Assembly (NCBI RefSeq): GCF_018882125.1
Contig: NZ_JACVOZ010000002.1
Coordinates: forward strand, 496,001-560,000
Direction: 5' to 3'
DNA from: Polynucleobacter sp. AP-Melu-500A-A1
GTDB lineage: Bacteria; Pseudomonadota; Gammaproteobacteria; Burkholderiales; Burkholderiaceae
DNA length: 64,000 nt
Part shown: positions 22,138 through 30,872 of the stretch, piece by piece
How the letters are laid out: each line of letters begins with the position of its first letter
Position numbering within the stretch: the stretch's first letter is position 1
Position numbers and translations under genes: made by a program
The notes under the pieces: generated by a model
What the model was told of the DNA's origin: nothing
What the model saw: only the letters and a program-made list of their open reading frames with translations
Databases searched by the model: none

Positions 22138-23637
22138 TTATGCTGCAGCCTTTTTCTTCTTGCCAATCACTTTACCAATGACAGGCCAGAAGAGTAATAA
22201 CAAAGCTATTGAAGTAATGCCAGCTACTAAATAGTTAGAGAAGAATACATCTAAGCTTCCTTGAGAAATCAGCATGGACTGACGGAAGGAGTCTTCTGCA
22301 CGATCGCCCAACACCAATGCCAAGACCATCGGCGCCATCGGGTAATCCAGCTTCTTAAAGACATAGCCGAGTACACCAAAACCGAGCATCAACCAAACAT
22401 CAAAGGTTGCGTTATGAACGGTATAAGCACCAACCGCACAAATCACAATAATGACTGGTGCAATGATGGAAAACGGAATTCTCAAAATGGAAGCAAACAG
22501 TGGCACGCAAGTTAAGACTACGAACAAGCCAGCCAAGTTACCCAAGTACATACTCGCAATCAAGCCCCAAACAAAGTCAGGCTTCTCAACGAAGAGCAAT
22601 GGTCCTGGTTGTAAACCCCAAATTAATAATCCGCCGAGTAGAACTGCAGCAGTTGGTGATCCTGGAATACCTAAAGAGAGCATTGGCAACAATGCAGCAG
22701 TACCTGCGGCATGAGCTGCTGTTTCTGGAGCAACAATACCCTCCATCGCACCTTTACCGAAGTTCTCACTATTCTTAGACATACGCTTAGCAACGCCATA
22801 AGACATGAACGAAGCTGGCGTGGCGCCGCCTGGAGTAATACCCATCCAGCAACCAATCAAGCAGCTGCGTAATGATGTAGCCCAGTACTTAGGTAACTTC
22901 GCCCAAGTCTCCAAAACCACTTGGCGACGAATCTTAGCGGCAGCACCATGGAACGCAAGACCCTCTTCCATCGACAGCAGAATCTCACCGATACCAAACA
23001 AACCGATCACAGCGATCAAGAAGTCAAAACCGCGCATCAACTCGGGATTACCAAAAGTTAAACGCAATTGACCTGTCACAGTGTCCATACCCACAGTAGC
23101 CAAAGCAAAGCCGAGCATCATGGCAGAGATAGTTTTAAATGGTGAGCCCTTATTCATACCCACAAAACTACAGAAGGTCAGCAGATAGACCGAGAAGAAT
23201 TCCGGGGGGCCAAACTGTAAGGCAAACTTAGCCACTAAAGGGGCCAAGAATGTAATCATGACGATTGCAAAAAATGCACCTACAAAAGAAGATGTAAATG
23301 CAGCAGTCAATGCCTCGCCTGCTTTACCATTACGAGCCATTGGGTAGCCGTCAAAGGTAGTAGCTACAGACCAAGGCTCGCCAGGAATATTAAAGAGGAC
23401 TGATGTAATCGCCCCACCAAATAGCGCACCCCAGTAAATACAAGAGAGCATGATGATGGCAGAGGTTGGTGGCATGGTGAAGGTCAATGGCAACAGAATC
23501 GCAATTCCGTTAGCGCCACCCAAACCAGGGAGAACACCGATGATCACACCAAGCGTTACACCAACTAACATCAGCAACAGGTTAAAGGGTGTCATTGCAA
23601 CGGCAAAGCCGCTGAATAGAGCGCTAATTTCTTCCAA
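22138..23637 (-). CDS. tctA: Tripartite tricarboxylate transporter, large permease TctA
   Basis: A 499-residue inner-membrane protein with about 12 hydrophobic segments, the transport subunit of a binding-protein-dependent secondary carrier for citrate-like or other carboxylic acids. Family signatures are visible: GVLPGLGGANGIAILLP near the start, the GVTLGVIIGVLPG repeat and GMGVTPGGATP-like GCWMGITPGGATP in the second half. The length is that of E. coli-type TctA. It is the last gene of tctCBA, 42 bases after tctB, and ends at a strong terminator. The substrate cannot be assigned. Confidence 0.95.
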   Translation of the reverse strand: MEEISALFSGFAVAMTPFNLLLMLVGVTLGVIIGVLPGLGGANGIAILLPLTFTMPPTSAIIMLSCIYWGALFGGAITSVLFNIPGEPWSVATTFDGYPMARNGKAGEALTAAFTSSFVGAFFAIVMITFLAPLVAKFALQFGPPEFFSVYLLTFCSFVGMNKGSPFKTISAMMLGFALATVGMDTVTGQLRLTFGNPELMRGFDFLIAVIGLFGIGEILLSMEEGLAFHGAAAKIRRQVVLETWAKLPKYWATSLRSCLIGCWMGITPGGATPASFMSYGVAKRMSKNSENFGKGAMEGIVAPETAAHAAGTAALLPMLSLGIPGSPTAAVLLGGLLIWGLQPGPLLFVEKPDFVWGLIASMYLGNLAGLFVVLTCVPLFASILRIPFSIIAPVIIVICAVGAYTVHNATFDVWLMLGFGVLGYVFKKLDYPMAPMVLALVLGDRAEDSFRQSMLISQGSLDVFFSNYLVAGITSIALLLLFWPVIGKVIGKKKKAAA

Positions 23638-23679
23638 CTTGAACTCCTTCTTTTCTAATCTTTTTTAATCGTTATATTT

Positions 23680-24207
23680 TTAGTTCACGCCAACAAACTC
23701 GAGTGGATTAAACCAAGAGCCATGTGGTAATGGAACTTGAAACCAGAACTCAAACATGAGATAGAGAGCGACGCTTACTCCAAGAGATACAACAATTGCC
23801 TTCCAGATTGGGTATTTACCAAGCCAGACCATGAAGATGGCGATATACAACACTGATGAGACATAGATACCAATGAATTGAACGCCAAGCACAAATACAA
23901 TCGCCGGTAACAATACGGCCATGACTTGCTTGAAGGATTCTTTGTCTACAAAAGAAACCGGTTTCTGATTCTTATCCACAATCGCCGCTTGATACAAAGT
24001 CACAGTACTGGAAAGCATGAAGATTAAGCTAATGTAGAAAGGGAAATAGCCAGCCTCTGGACCATCGCTGCCCCAGCTAGCACCCAACTTCAAACTACCA
24101 ACCATCACCACGACTCCTAGGACCAAAAAGAGAATCGAGGTGATGATATCCATCGCCCTCACACTGATGACGGAATCTTGATTTGAATTGTTTTTATGTT
24201 CAGACAT
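23680..24207 (-). CDS. tctB: Tripartite tricarboxylate transporter, small membrane subunit TctB
   Basis: A 175-residue protein with four predicted membrane helices (ITSILFLVLGVVVMVGSL, YFPFYISLIFMLSSTVTLY, VMAVLLPAIVFVLGVQFIGI, and a C-terminal pair), matching TctB, the poorly conserved small subunit that works with TctA. The GPEAGYFPFYI motif is characteristic. It lies between tctC and tctA in the usual order, and is separated from tctC by a hairpin that may lower its expression relative to the binding protein. Confidence 0.93.
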   Translation of the reverse strand: MSEHKNNSNQDSVISVRAMDIITSILFLVLGVVVMVGSLKLGASWGSDGPEAGYFPFYISLIFMLSSTVTLYQAAIVDKNQKPVSFVDKESFKQVMAVLLPAIVFVLGVQFIGIYVSSVLYIAIFMVWLGKYPIWKAIVVSLGVSVALYLMFEFWFQVPLPHGSWFNPLEFVGVN

Positions 24208-24249
24208 TTGCTTTATTCATTAAGAAAAGGATTAGTACATTTACTTAAA

Positions 24250-24278
24250 AATTAGGACTCCCAATGGAAGCCCTAATT
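24250..24278 (-). terminator. Hairpin between tctC and tctB, possible attenuator or mRNA stabiliser
   Basis: On the minus strand AATTAGG and CCTAATT pair around an inner CTTCC/GGGAG stem with a three-base loop, followed by TTTAAG. The U-run is short, so partial termination or 3' end protection of tctC mRNA is likelier than full stop. Confidence 0.45.
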
Positions 24279-24291
24279 CATGAATACCTCA

Positions 24292-25296
24292 TTACTTAGC
24301 CAAGAATCCAGCCTCAGCCATTAACTGCTTGTGAAGTGCTTCATTTAAAGTCAACCAGTTATTAAATTCTTTACCGGTCATAAAGGTTTGATTGAATGCG
24401 CCATCCGCCATGAACTTTTTCCATTCAGGTGTAGCACGTACTTTCTTGAACAAGTCAATATAAAAGTCTACTTGTTCTTGGGAAACGCCTGGCGCCATAA
24501 AGATGCCACGCAACATCACGTAATCAGTCGAAACGCCAGCTTCTTTACAGGTTGGAACGTCATACCAAGACTGAGTATCAGTAATCTTTTCTTTGTAAGG
24601 CATGCGAGTGTCGTCAAATACGCAAAGTGCACGCAACTTGTTAGCACGCCATTGGGCAACCGCTTCAATTGGATTATTTACAGAAGAATCAATATGATTA
24701 CCAACCAGCTGTACAGCCACATCACCACCCCCTTTGAATGGGATGTAAGTGAACTTAGCACCAGTCGCTTTTTCTAAAGCAACGGTAATAATTTGATCTT
24801 CTTGCTTAGAGCCGGTCCCGCCCATCTTGAATTTGCCTGGGCCCGCGGCTTTAGCGGCCTCGATATATTCTTTGGCTGTCTTGTATGGCTTATCTGCGTT
24901 GTCCCATAGAACAAATTGATCTAAGGCCAACATTGCAACTGGCGTAATCTCTTTCCAGTTAAAAGGTACACCAGTAGCTAATGGAGTAGTAAATAAATTA
25001 GATAGCGTAATGATGATCTTATTTGGATCGCCCTTAGCTTCTTTAATTGCCAAGAAGCCTTCAGCTCCAGCACCAGCACCTTTATTCACTGGAATAACCG
25101 CTTGCTTCATTAAATTATTTTTAGTGATGATCCCCTGAATCATGCGCGCCATTTGGTCAGCACCGCCACCAGGACCGGCAGGAATAATGAACTCAACTGG
25201 TTTATTAGGTTCCCATGCTGCAAACGCAGGCGATGCACCAACAACACCGAGGGCTAATGCGGTGGAAATCAATGCCCCTTTAAACTTTTTGTTCAT
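24292..25296 (-). CDS. tctC: Tripartite tricarboxylate transporter, periplasmic solute-binding protein TctC
   Basis: A 334-residue extracytoplasmic binding protein of the Bug family, very numerous in Burkholderiales, which captures carboxylic acids for TctAB. Signal peptide MNKKFKGALISTALALGVVG ends at AFA. The mature part starts with the typical EPNKPVEFIIPAGPGGGADQ. The longest frame begins at TTG 25326; ATG 25296 is preferred because GGAGG lies nine bases upstream. It leads the tctCBA operon; a 75-base region ahead holds overlapping palindromes that may bind a regulator. No tctDE sensor pair is adjacent. Confidence 0.95.
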   Translation of the reverse strand: MNKKFKGALISTALALGVVGASPAFAAWEPNKPVEFIIPAGPGGGADQMARMIQGIITKNNLMKQAVIPVNKGAGAGAEGFLAIKEAKGDPNKIIITLSNLFTTPLATGVPFNWKEITPVAMLALDQFVLWDNADKPYKTAKEYIEAAKAAGPGKFKMGGTGSKQEDQIITVALEKATGAKFTYIPFKGGGDVAVQLVGNHIDSSVNNPIEAVAQWRANKLRALCVFDDTRMPYKEKITDTQSWYDVPTCKEAGVSTDYVMLRGIFMAPGVSQEQVDFYIDLFKKVRATPEWKKFMADGAFNQTFMTGKEFNNWLTLNEALHKQLMAEAGFLAK

Positions 25297-25370
25297 AAAA
25301 ATGTGCCTCCAAAAATGTTTTGCCAATTTACTTTGGCTTATTTAATGTGATAGTGATTTTTAAACAAGAT

Positions 25371-25387
25371 GTTCAAGTTGAACTTGA
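25371..25387. promoter_or_regulatory. Overlapping palindromes upstream of tctC, candidate operator
   Basis: GTTCAA-G-TTGAAC at 25371-25383 and TCAAGTT-G-AACTTGA at 25373-25387 share bases, about 75-90 bases before the tctC ATG. Binding protein unknown. Confidence 0.4.
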
Positions 25388-25581
25388 CTGCCATCAATAA
25401 TTTGAAAATCGATTCGCATGAGCTTCGTCAATCCAGTAGAAACCCCGATAAATCAAGCCAAAGACTGAGGATAGTGTACTTTCATCTAAACAGAAAACGT
25501 ACAAATTCAAAATCCCGATTGATACAAGGCTACTGAAAAAAATGGTTTTAGGAATTAAGGGTATTCCCTAGATTTGAGGGC

Positions 25582-25657
25582 TGGTGCCGCTTGCCGGAAT
25601 CGAACTGGCGACCTTTTCATTACGAATGAACTGCTCTACCAACTGAGCTAAAGCGGC
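25582..25657 (-). tRNA. tRNA-Thr (anticodon CGT)
   Basis: A 76-base cloverleaf with acceptor arms GCCGCTT/AAGCGGC, discriminator A and encoded CCA. The anticodon loop TTCGTAA gives anticodon CGU (reads ACG). Two arm positions do not pair by Watson-Crick rules: 27-43 (G with A) and 52-62 (A with C). The rest is regular. Confidence 0.95.
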
Positions 25658-25672
25658 GGTTTAAAAATGATT

Positions 25673-26149
25673 CTAACGGAATCGATCTAATAGCTTTTTG
25701 CTGACCTTATCTAGGCTGGTGGAGTCTTTGATCAAAAACTGCAGACCATTTGAATCGGCTATCAATAAGGTATTGCCCGCAATTCGACGAATATCCTCTT
25801 CCCCTTTCAGGCGAATACGGGTTGGACCACGATCTGTTTCGATATCCCAAATGCTAGGAGTGGCGTACGTAGATACTCGCGTAATCTTCTCAATAACGGG
25901 CATAAATTCCCGCGTAGCCAACTCTTCTTCTATCAACCCTAGTTCTAACTCAGGTATAGCAGATACATCTGGATACCAACATAACTCCTTGCCCGAGGTA
26001 TCCATGATCCCAATTCCGGCCCCAGGGGCTGTAATTGGAAAAGCTCGGACTGGATGAACCCCGATATGGCGGGTACCATTTGCATCAATCAATATCAAGC
26101 GGCCTAATGTATCGCGTTCGAGTTGATGGGTTTTGCGCTGATAGCTCAT
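25673..26149 (-). CDS. DUF1854 protein of the cyanophycin locus
   Basis: A 158-residue soluble protein with the family's opening (LERDTLGRLILIDANGTRHIGVHPVRAFP) and conserved later segments (WDIETDRGPTRIRLKGEEDI, LLIADSNGLQFLI). No catalytic motif is evident. DUF1854 proteins are repeatedly found beside cyanophycin synthetase genes, and this one overlaps the ABC exporter gene upstream by four bases (ATGA), so the two are translationally coupled. A role in moving or handling cyanophycin or its building blocks is inferred from position only. tRNA-Thr lies directly downstream. Confidence 0.85.
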   Translation of the reverse strand: MSYQRKTHQLERDTLGRLILIDANGTRHIGVHPVRAFPITAPGAGIGIMDTSGKELCWYPDVSAIPELELGLIEEELATREFMPVIEKITRVSTYATPSIWDIETDRGPTRIRLKGEEDIRRIAGNTLLIADSNGLQFLIKDSTSLDKVSKKLLDRFR

Positions 26150-28479
26150 ACGCCTCCCCCTGTATCTTTGGCAAGCTCTTGCAGTTGCTCTTCTTCCTGT
26201 TCATCGAGGCTTTCTCCGATAGCGCCGCCCTCCACTAACTCCGCAGCGTGACGAAGTTGCGCTTGATATAAGGTGTAGTACGCACCCTCAGCCTCCATCA
26301 ATTTCTCATGTGAGCCAATCTCTACAATCTCACCTTTATCCAAAACAACTAATCGATCTGCTTTACGCAATGTAGAAAGGCGATGAGCAATCGCAATAGT
26401 GGTGCGCCCTTTTACGAGATTATCTAAAGCACGCTGAATTTCTTTTTCAGTAGTGGTATCCACAGAAGATGTGGCCTCATCCAAAATCAGAATACTTGGA
26501 TTAATTAAGAGCGCCCTTGCGATTGAAATACGTTGACGCTCACCACCAGACAAAGATTGACCGCGCTCACCTACTAATGAGTCATAGCCTAGTGGTAATC
26601 GGAGAATAAATTCATGGGCATGAGCAGCGCGTGCTGCTTCAATAATTTCTTCGCGAGATGCATCTGGTTTGCCATACGCAATATTTTCAGCAATCGTGCC
26701 AAAGAATAAAAACGGCTCCTGTAGCACCAAGCCTATACACTTACGATAGTCGGCGATGCCAATACTCCGAATATCACGCCCATCTAAAGTAATAGCTCCT
26801 GAGCTGACATCATAAAAACGGCAAATCAAATTCACTAAGGTGCTCTTGCCCGATCCACTATGGCCCACTAAGCCAATCATTTCACCAGGGGCAATATCTA
26901 AATTAATCCCTTTAGTCACGGCTCTGTTTCCATAGCGGAAGCCCACATCACGCATAGTAATACGCCCTTTCACATCTGCTAAAGGCGGAGGATTAATGGG
27001 CTCTGGAACACTCGAGACGTGATCCAAAATATCAAAAATTCTCTTTGCGCCTGCAGCTGCCTTTTGGGTGTGCGACACAATACGACTCATCGAATCTAGT
27101 CGAAAATAAAAACGACCGATATAGGCTAAGAACGCTATCAATACCCCAACCGTCACCTTTTGATGAGCAACTTGCCAAATACCAAATCCCCAAACAACTA
27201 ATAATCCTGTTTCAGTCAGGAGAGTTACTGTTGGCGAAAACATACCCCATACACGATTGACGCGATCATTAATTTGTAAGTTATGTTTATTGGATTCGAC
27301 AAAACGATTTAGTTCGCGATCCTCCTGGGCAAATGCTTTAACTACACGGATACCAGGAATCGTATCTGTCAGAATATTGGTGACCTCTGACCAAATGCGG
27401 TCAATCTTCTCAAAGCCAAAACGTAATTTGTCACGAACCACATGAATCATCCAAATGATGAATGGTAGAGGAGCGAGGGTGACTAAAGCTAAGAGCGGAT
27501 CAATCGAAAACAAGATCGCTGCCGTCATGGTAATCATCAAAACATCTGTCACGAAATCCAGTGCGTACAGAGAGAGAAATACACAAATACGATCGGTCTC
27601 AGCGCCAATGCGGGCAATCAAATCCCCGGTGCGCTTACCACCGAAATACTCCAAAGAGAGCTTGAGTAAATGCTCGAAAGTGGTGTTGCGTAAATCTGCG
27701 CCAATGCGCTCGCTGACCAATGCCAATAAATACGTCTTCCACCATCCCAAGCCCCAAGCAACAATGGCCGCACCAAAAAGTGCAAACAAATACAAACTCG
27801 CTAAATGGAAGTCAATGGGATTACCCTTTTCATATGGAATGAGCACATGATCCATTAAAGGCATTGTGAGGTAAGGGGGAATGAGGGTTGCTCCCGTAGA
27901 GAGCAAGGTCAATACAAAACCTAATAAGAGTTGTTTTTTATATGGCCTTGCAAAACGCCATAACTTAAATAATGTCCATGTCGATGCAGGTTTATCATCT
28001 TCAGGATCGCACGTTGGACAGACATCTGAATTCGCAGGCTTTGGGCTCAGGCATACCGGACAAACTTGCTTATCGTATTCACTTGCCTCCGCTTGCTTTT
28101 CAAGGTGACTACTAGTGAGTTGCCTAAAGCTTGATTGAAGCCGCAAGATTTGGGGATTGACTGCCAAGGTGAAATGCCAGATTCTGAGTAAATGCTCATC
28201 AGACTCCAGTTTGAGATGACCCACTCCAGCATGATCTCCATGACTTAGGCGCCCACACTGTTCTAGTGGCCACGTCTCTAAGCATGTGCCGTCAGTCCAA
28301 AACAAGCCCTGCTCTGTTAGCAAAAGAAGGCTCTTCTCAAAGCGCAGATCCGATCCCAAGTCCAGCTCTACCCATGCAAGCGCTGCCTCAAGATTGGGTA
28401 CTGGAGATTTCAAAGCCCCTAATGCGGCTTGCCAGTGGCTTGGCATGATAGGGGCAAAAGGTAGGATTTCAGGCTTCAT
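26146..28479 (-). CDS. ABC exporter (fused permease/ATPase) with N-terminal DUF1854-like and zinc-ribbon region, cyanophycin-associated
   Basis: A 777-residue half-transporter. Numbered from the preferred ATG, the first 135 residues are a soluble domain; a zinc-ribbon-like CPVC...CPTC follows at about 140-157. Six membrane helices (LLLGFVLTLLSTGATLIPPY onward) precede an ATPase domain with Walker A GLVGHSGSGKSTLV, signature LSGGERQRISIARAL and Walker B ILILDEATSSVD. The longest frame starts at TTG 28533; ATG 28479 is preferred, with TATACT ten bases upstream on the minus strand. The gene is divergent from the two cphA genes and ends in an ATGA overlap with the DUF1854 gene. Transported substrate is unknown. 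Confidence 0.88.
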   Translation of the reverse strand: MKPEILPFAPIMPSHWQAALGALKSPVPNLEAALAWVELDLGSDLRFEKSLLLLTEQGLFWTDGTCLETWPLEQCGRLSHGDHAGVGHLKLESDEHLLRIWHFTLAVNPQILRLQSSFRQLTSSHLEKQAEASEYDKQVCPVCLSPKPANSDVCPTCDPEDDKPASTWTLFKLWRFARPYKKQLLLGFVLTLLSTGATLIPPYLTMPLMDHVLIPYEKGNPIDFHLASLYLFALFGAAIVAWGLGWWKTYLLALVSERIGADLRNTTFEHLLKLSLEYFGGKRTGDLIARIGAETDRICVFLSLYALDFVTDVLMITMTAAILFSIDPLLALVTLAPLPFIIWMIHVVRDKLRFGFEKIDRIWSEVTNILTDTIPGIRVVKAFAQEDRELNRFVESNKHNLQINDRVNRVWGMFSPTVTLLTETGLLVVWGFGIWQVAHQKVTVGVLIAFLAYIGRFYFRLDSMSRIVSHTQKAAAGAKRIFDILDHVSSVPEPINPPPLADVKGRITMRDVGFRYGNRAVTKGINLDIAPGEMIGLVGHSGSGKSTLVNLICRFYDVSSGAITLDGRDIRSIGIADYRKCIGLVLQEPFLFFGTIAENIAYGKPDASREEIIEAARAAHAHEFILRLPLGYDSLVGERGQSLSGGERQRISIARALLINPSILILDEATSSVDTTTEKEIQRALDNLVKGRTTIAIAHRLSTLRKADRLVVLDKGEIVEIGSHEKLMEAEGAYYTLYQAQLRHAAELVEGGAIGESLDEQEEEQLQELAKDTGGGV

Positions 28480-28679
28480 TGACACTAAAAGTATAGTGGA
28501 GCTATGGGGTTTTACATTTATTGATCCTGTCAACTTTAGCGACTAGGAAGCCGTTAAATTGTTGATATATGCCTTTTCCAGTATTTTTGCCAATTTTGTG
28601 GATTTTCAATAACAACTAAAACAGAGAGACTGTCTGACGCATCCCGCCAAATATGGCGCCTAGCCTCGCAATACCGTAA

Positions 28680-30872
28680 ATGCCCCAATTACTAGACAAA
28701 TCGATTGAGATTCTGAGTGTTAAGCATCTGCGCGGTCCAAATATGTGGACCTATTATCCCGTCCTTGAGGTTTGGCTTGACATTGGTGATCTTGAGGACT
28801 ACCCCTCCGATCTCATACCTGGATTTTACGATCGCCTAGTCAAAGCACTACCCAGTCTTCAGGAACATCGCTGTAGTTATGGTGAGGTTGGGGGCTTTTT
28901 AAAGCGTGTTGAAGAAGGCACATGGCCAGCTCATATTCTTGAGCATCTCACTTTAGAACTACAAAATTTAGCCGGCATTCCGGGTGGTTTTGGTAAAGCC
29001 CGTGATGGTGATCGTCGTGGTGTCTACAAAGTAATGGTGAGCGCAAACAATGAAGAAGTAACGCTGACTGCACTCAAATATGCTCGTGATTTGTATTTAG
29101 CCCTGGTTCAAGATACAAAAGATCCCGTCGATTTAGTCCAAGACATAGTAGAAAAATTGCGCGATCTAGGCGATGATTTATTACTAGGCCCTAGCACTGC
29201 ATGTATTGTGAATGCAGCTGAAGAGCGTGGAATTCCTTCGATTCGTCTTTCAAAGGGCAATTTAGTTCAGTTAGGCTACGGCGCCAAACAACGACGTATT
29301 TGGACAGCTGAAACCGATAGCACTAGCGCCATTTCAGAAACCATTTCAAGAGACAAAGACCTTACCAAAAGCTTATTAGCAAGTGCTGGAGTTCCAATTC
29401 CAGAGGGCAGAACCGTTACCAGTGCCGAAGATGCATGGGATGCTGCCCAAGATATAGGCTTACCTGTAGTTGTTAAACCTATTGATGGTAATCATGGTCG
29501 CGGTGTCTTTATCAATCTTTACACCCAACATGAAATTGAAGCGGCTTACGCAGTAGCGATTGAAGAAGGTAGCGAGGTTTTAGTAGAGCGCCATATTGTT
29601 GGCGATGAGCATCGATTATTGGTTGTTGGAAATAAGGTGGTTGCTGCTGCTAAAGGTGAGAGTGTTTGGGTTGCTGGTGATGGTAAACATTCTGTTCGTG
29701 AACTGATTGACATTCAAATTAATTCAGACCCACGTCGTGGTAAATCTGAAGAGCACCCTCTCAATCCCGCTCGTATTGATTCCGCTGTTGAACTAGAGCT
29801 TGCTCGGCAAAAGCTTACTGGAGAAAGTATTCCAGTGATTGATCAAAAAGTACTAATTCAAAGTAATGGAAACGTCGCTTTTGATGTCACTGATTTAGTT
29901 CATCCTGATGTAGCGAGTCAAGTAGCCCTAGCAGCGCGAGTTGTTGGCCTTGATATTGCTGGTATTGATTTAGTTGCGCAAGACATTAGTAAGCCCATGG
30001 CAGAACAAAATGCTGCAATTGTTGAGGTCAATGCAGGGCCCAGTTTAATATTCCATTTAAAACCAGCCAGCGGCAAACCCCAACCAGTCGGCAAAGAGAT
30101 TGCGAATCACCTCTTTCCTCCCGGCGTAAACTGTCGTATTCCAGTTGTTGGCATTTGCGGTGATAAAGGTAAAACACCTGTAGCTGAAATGGTTGCCCAT
30201 TTTCTGCGTTTAACCAATGTGTATGTTGGTCTGTCATGCAGTAAAGGTTTATTTTTTGGCAACAGGGCAATCCTAAATACCAATACCTCTAATTGGGAAA
30301 ATGCACGTCGCACATTATTGAATCGCGCTGTCGAAGCAGCAGTTATTGAAAATAATCACCTTTCGATGTTGATCGAAGGTTTAGCTTACGATCGCTGTCA
30401 AGTTGGTGTTGTTTTAAATATTGATCCCAAAGCAAACTTTCCTCAGTACGCTATCTATGATGAAGATCAGGTCTTTAGCGTTGTGCGAACACAAATTGAT
30501 GTAGTACTACCAAATGGTATTGGCGTCTTAAATGCCGATGATCCAATGATTGTTCAAATGGCCGAGCTGTGTGATGGTGAAGTCATCTTTTTTAGCGAAA
30601 ATCCCGATTCTGAAGTTGTTAAAACCCATCTTCAAAATGGGGGTCGTGCAGTCTTGGTTGGTAAACAGCAAATCACACTCAAATCGGGCAAGCTCGATCA
30701 AAAAAGTATTCCCGTTCCACGCCACTCTGAATCTAGCGTCGCGTCTCCTTGGAAGGCAATGAATCTAGGGGCTGCCATTGCTGCTGCTTGGGCATTAGAA
30801 ATTCCATTTAATGTTATTGAAGCTGGTGCAGAAACATTTGTCACCGAGACCAACACCGTAGCAGGGGCTTAA
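28680..30872 (+). CDS. Cyanophycin synthetase paralogue (CphA'/CphA2-like) with degenerate Mur-ligase P-loop
   Basis: A 730-residue relative of cyanophycin synthetase. The N-terminal domain and ATP-grasp domain (VVVKPIDGNHGRGVF, EVNAGPSLIFHLKP) are conserved, so it probably still adds one amino acid or dipeptide with ATP. The C-terminal Mur-ligase-like domain reads GICGDKGKTPVAE at about 488-500 instead of GTNGKTTT, and the protein is some 125 residues shorter than the next gene's product. Known: CphA2 enzymes lack a working second site and polymerise beta-Asp-Arg dipeptides. No Shine-Dalgarno is seen before the ATG. Its TAA abuts the TTG of cphA. Confidence 0.88.
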   Translation: MPQLLDKSIEILSVKHLRGPNMWTYYPVLEVWLDIGDLEDYPSDLIPGFYDRLVKALPSLQEHRCSYGEVGGFLKRVEEGTWPAHILEHLTLELQNLAGIPGGFGKARDGDRRGVYKVMVSANNEEVTLTALKYARDLYLALVQDTKDPVDLVQDIVEKLRDLGDDLLLGPSTACIVNAAEERGIPSIRLSKGNLVQLGYGAKQRRIWTAETDSTSAISETISRDKDLTKSLLASAGVPIPEGRTVTSAEDAWDAAQDIGLPVVVKPIDGNHGRGVFINLYTQHEIEAAYAVAIEEGSEVLVERHIVGDEHRLLVVGNKVVAAAKGESVWVAGDGKHSVRELIDIQINSDPRRGKSEEHPLNPARIDSAVELELARQKLTGESIPVIDQKVLIQSNGNVAFDVTDLVHPDVASQVALAARVVGLDIAGIDLVAQDISKPMAEQNAAIVEVNAGPSLIFHLKPASGKPQPVGKEIANHLFPPGVNCRIPVVGICGDKGKTPVAEMVAHFLRLTNVYVGLSCSKGLFFGNRAILNTNTSNWENARRTLLNRAVEAAVIENNHLSMLIEGLAYDRCQVGVVLNIDPKANFPQYAIYDEDQVFSVVRTQIDVVLPNGIGVLNADDPMIVQMAELCDGEVIFFSENPDSEVVKTHLQNGGRAVLVGKQQITLKSGKLDQKSIPVPRHSESSVASPWKAMNLGAAIAAAWALEIPFNVIEAGAETFVTETNTVAGA

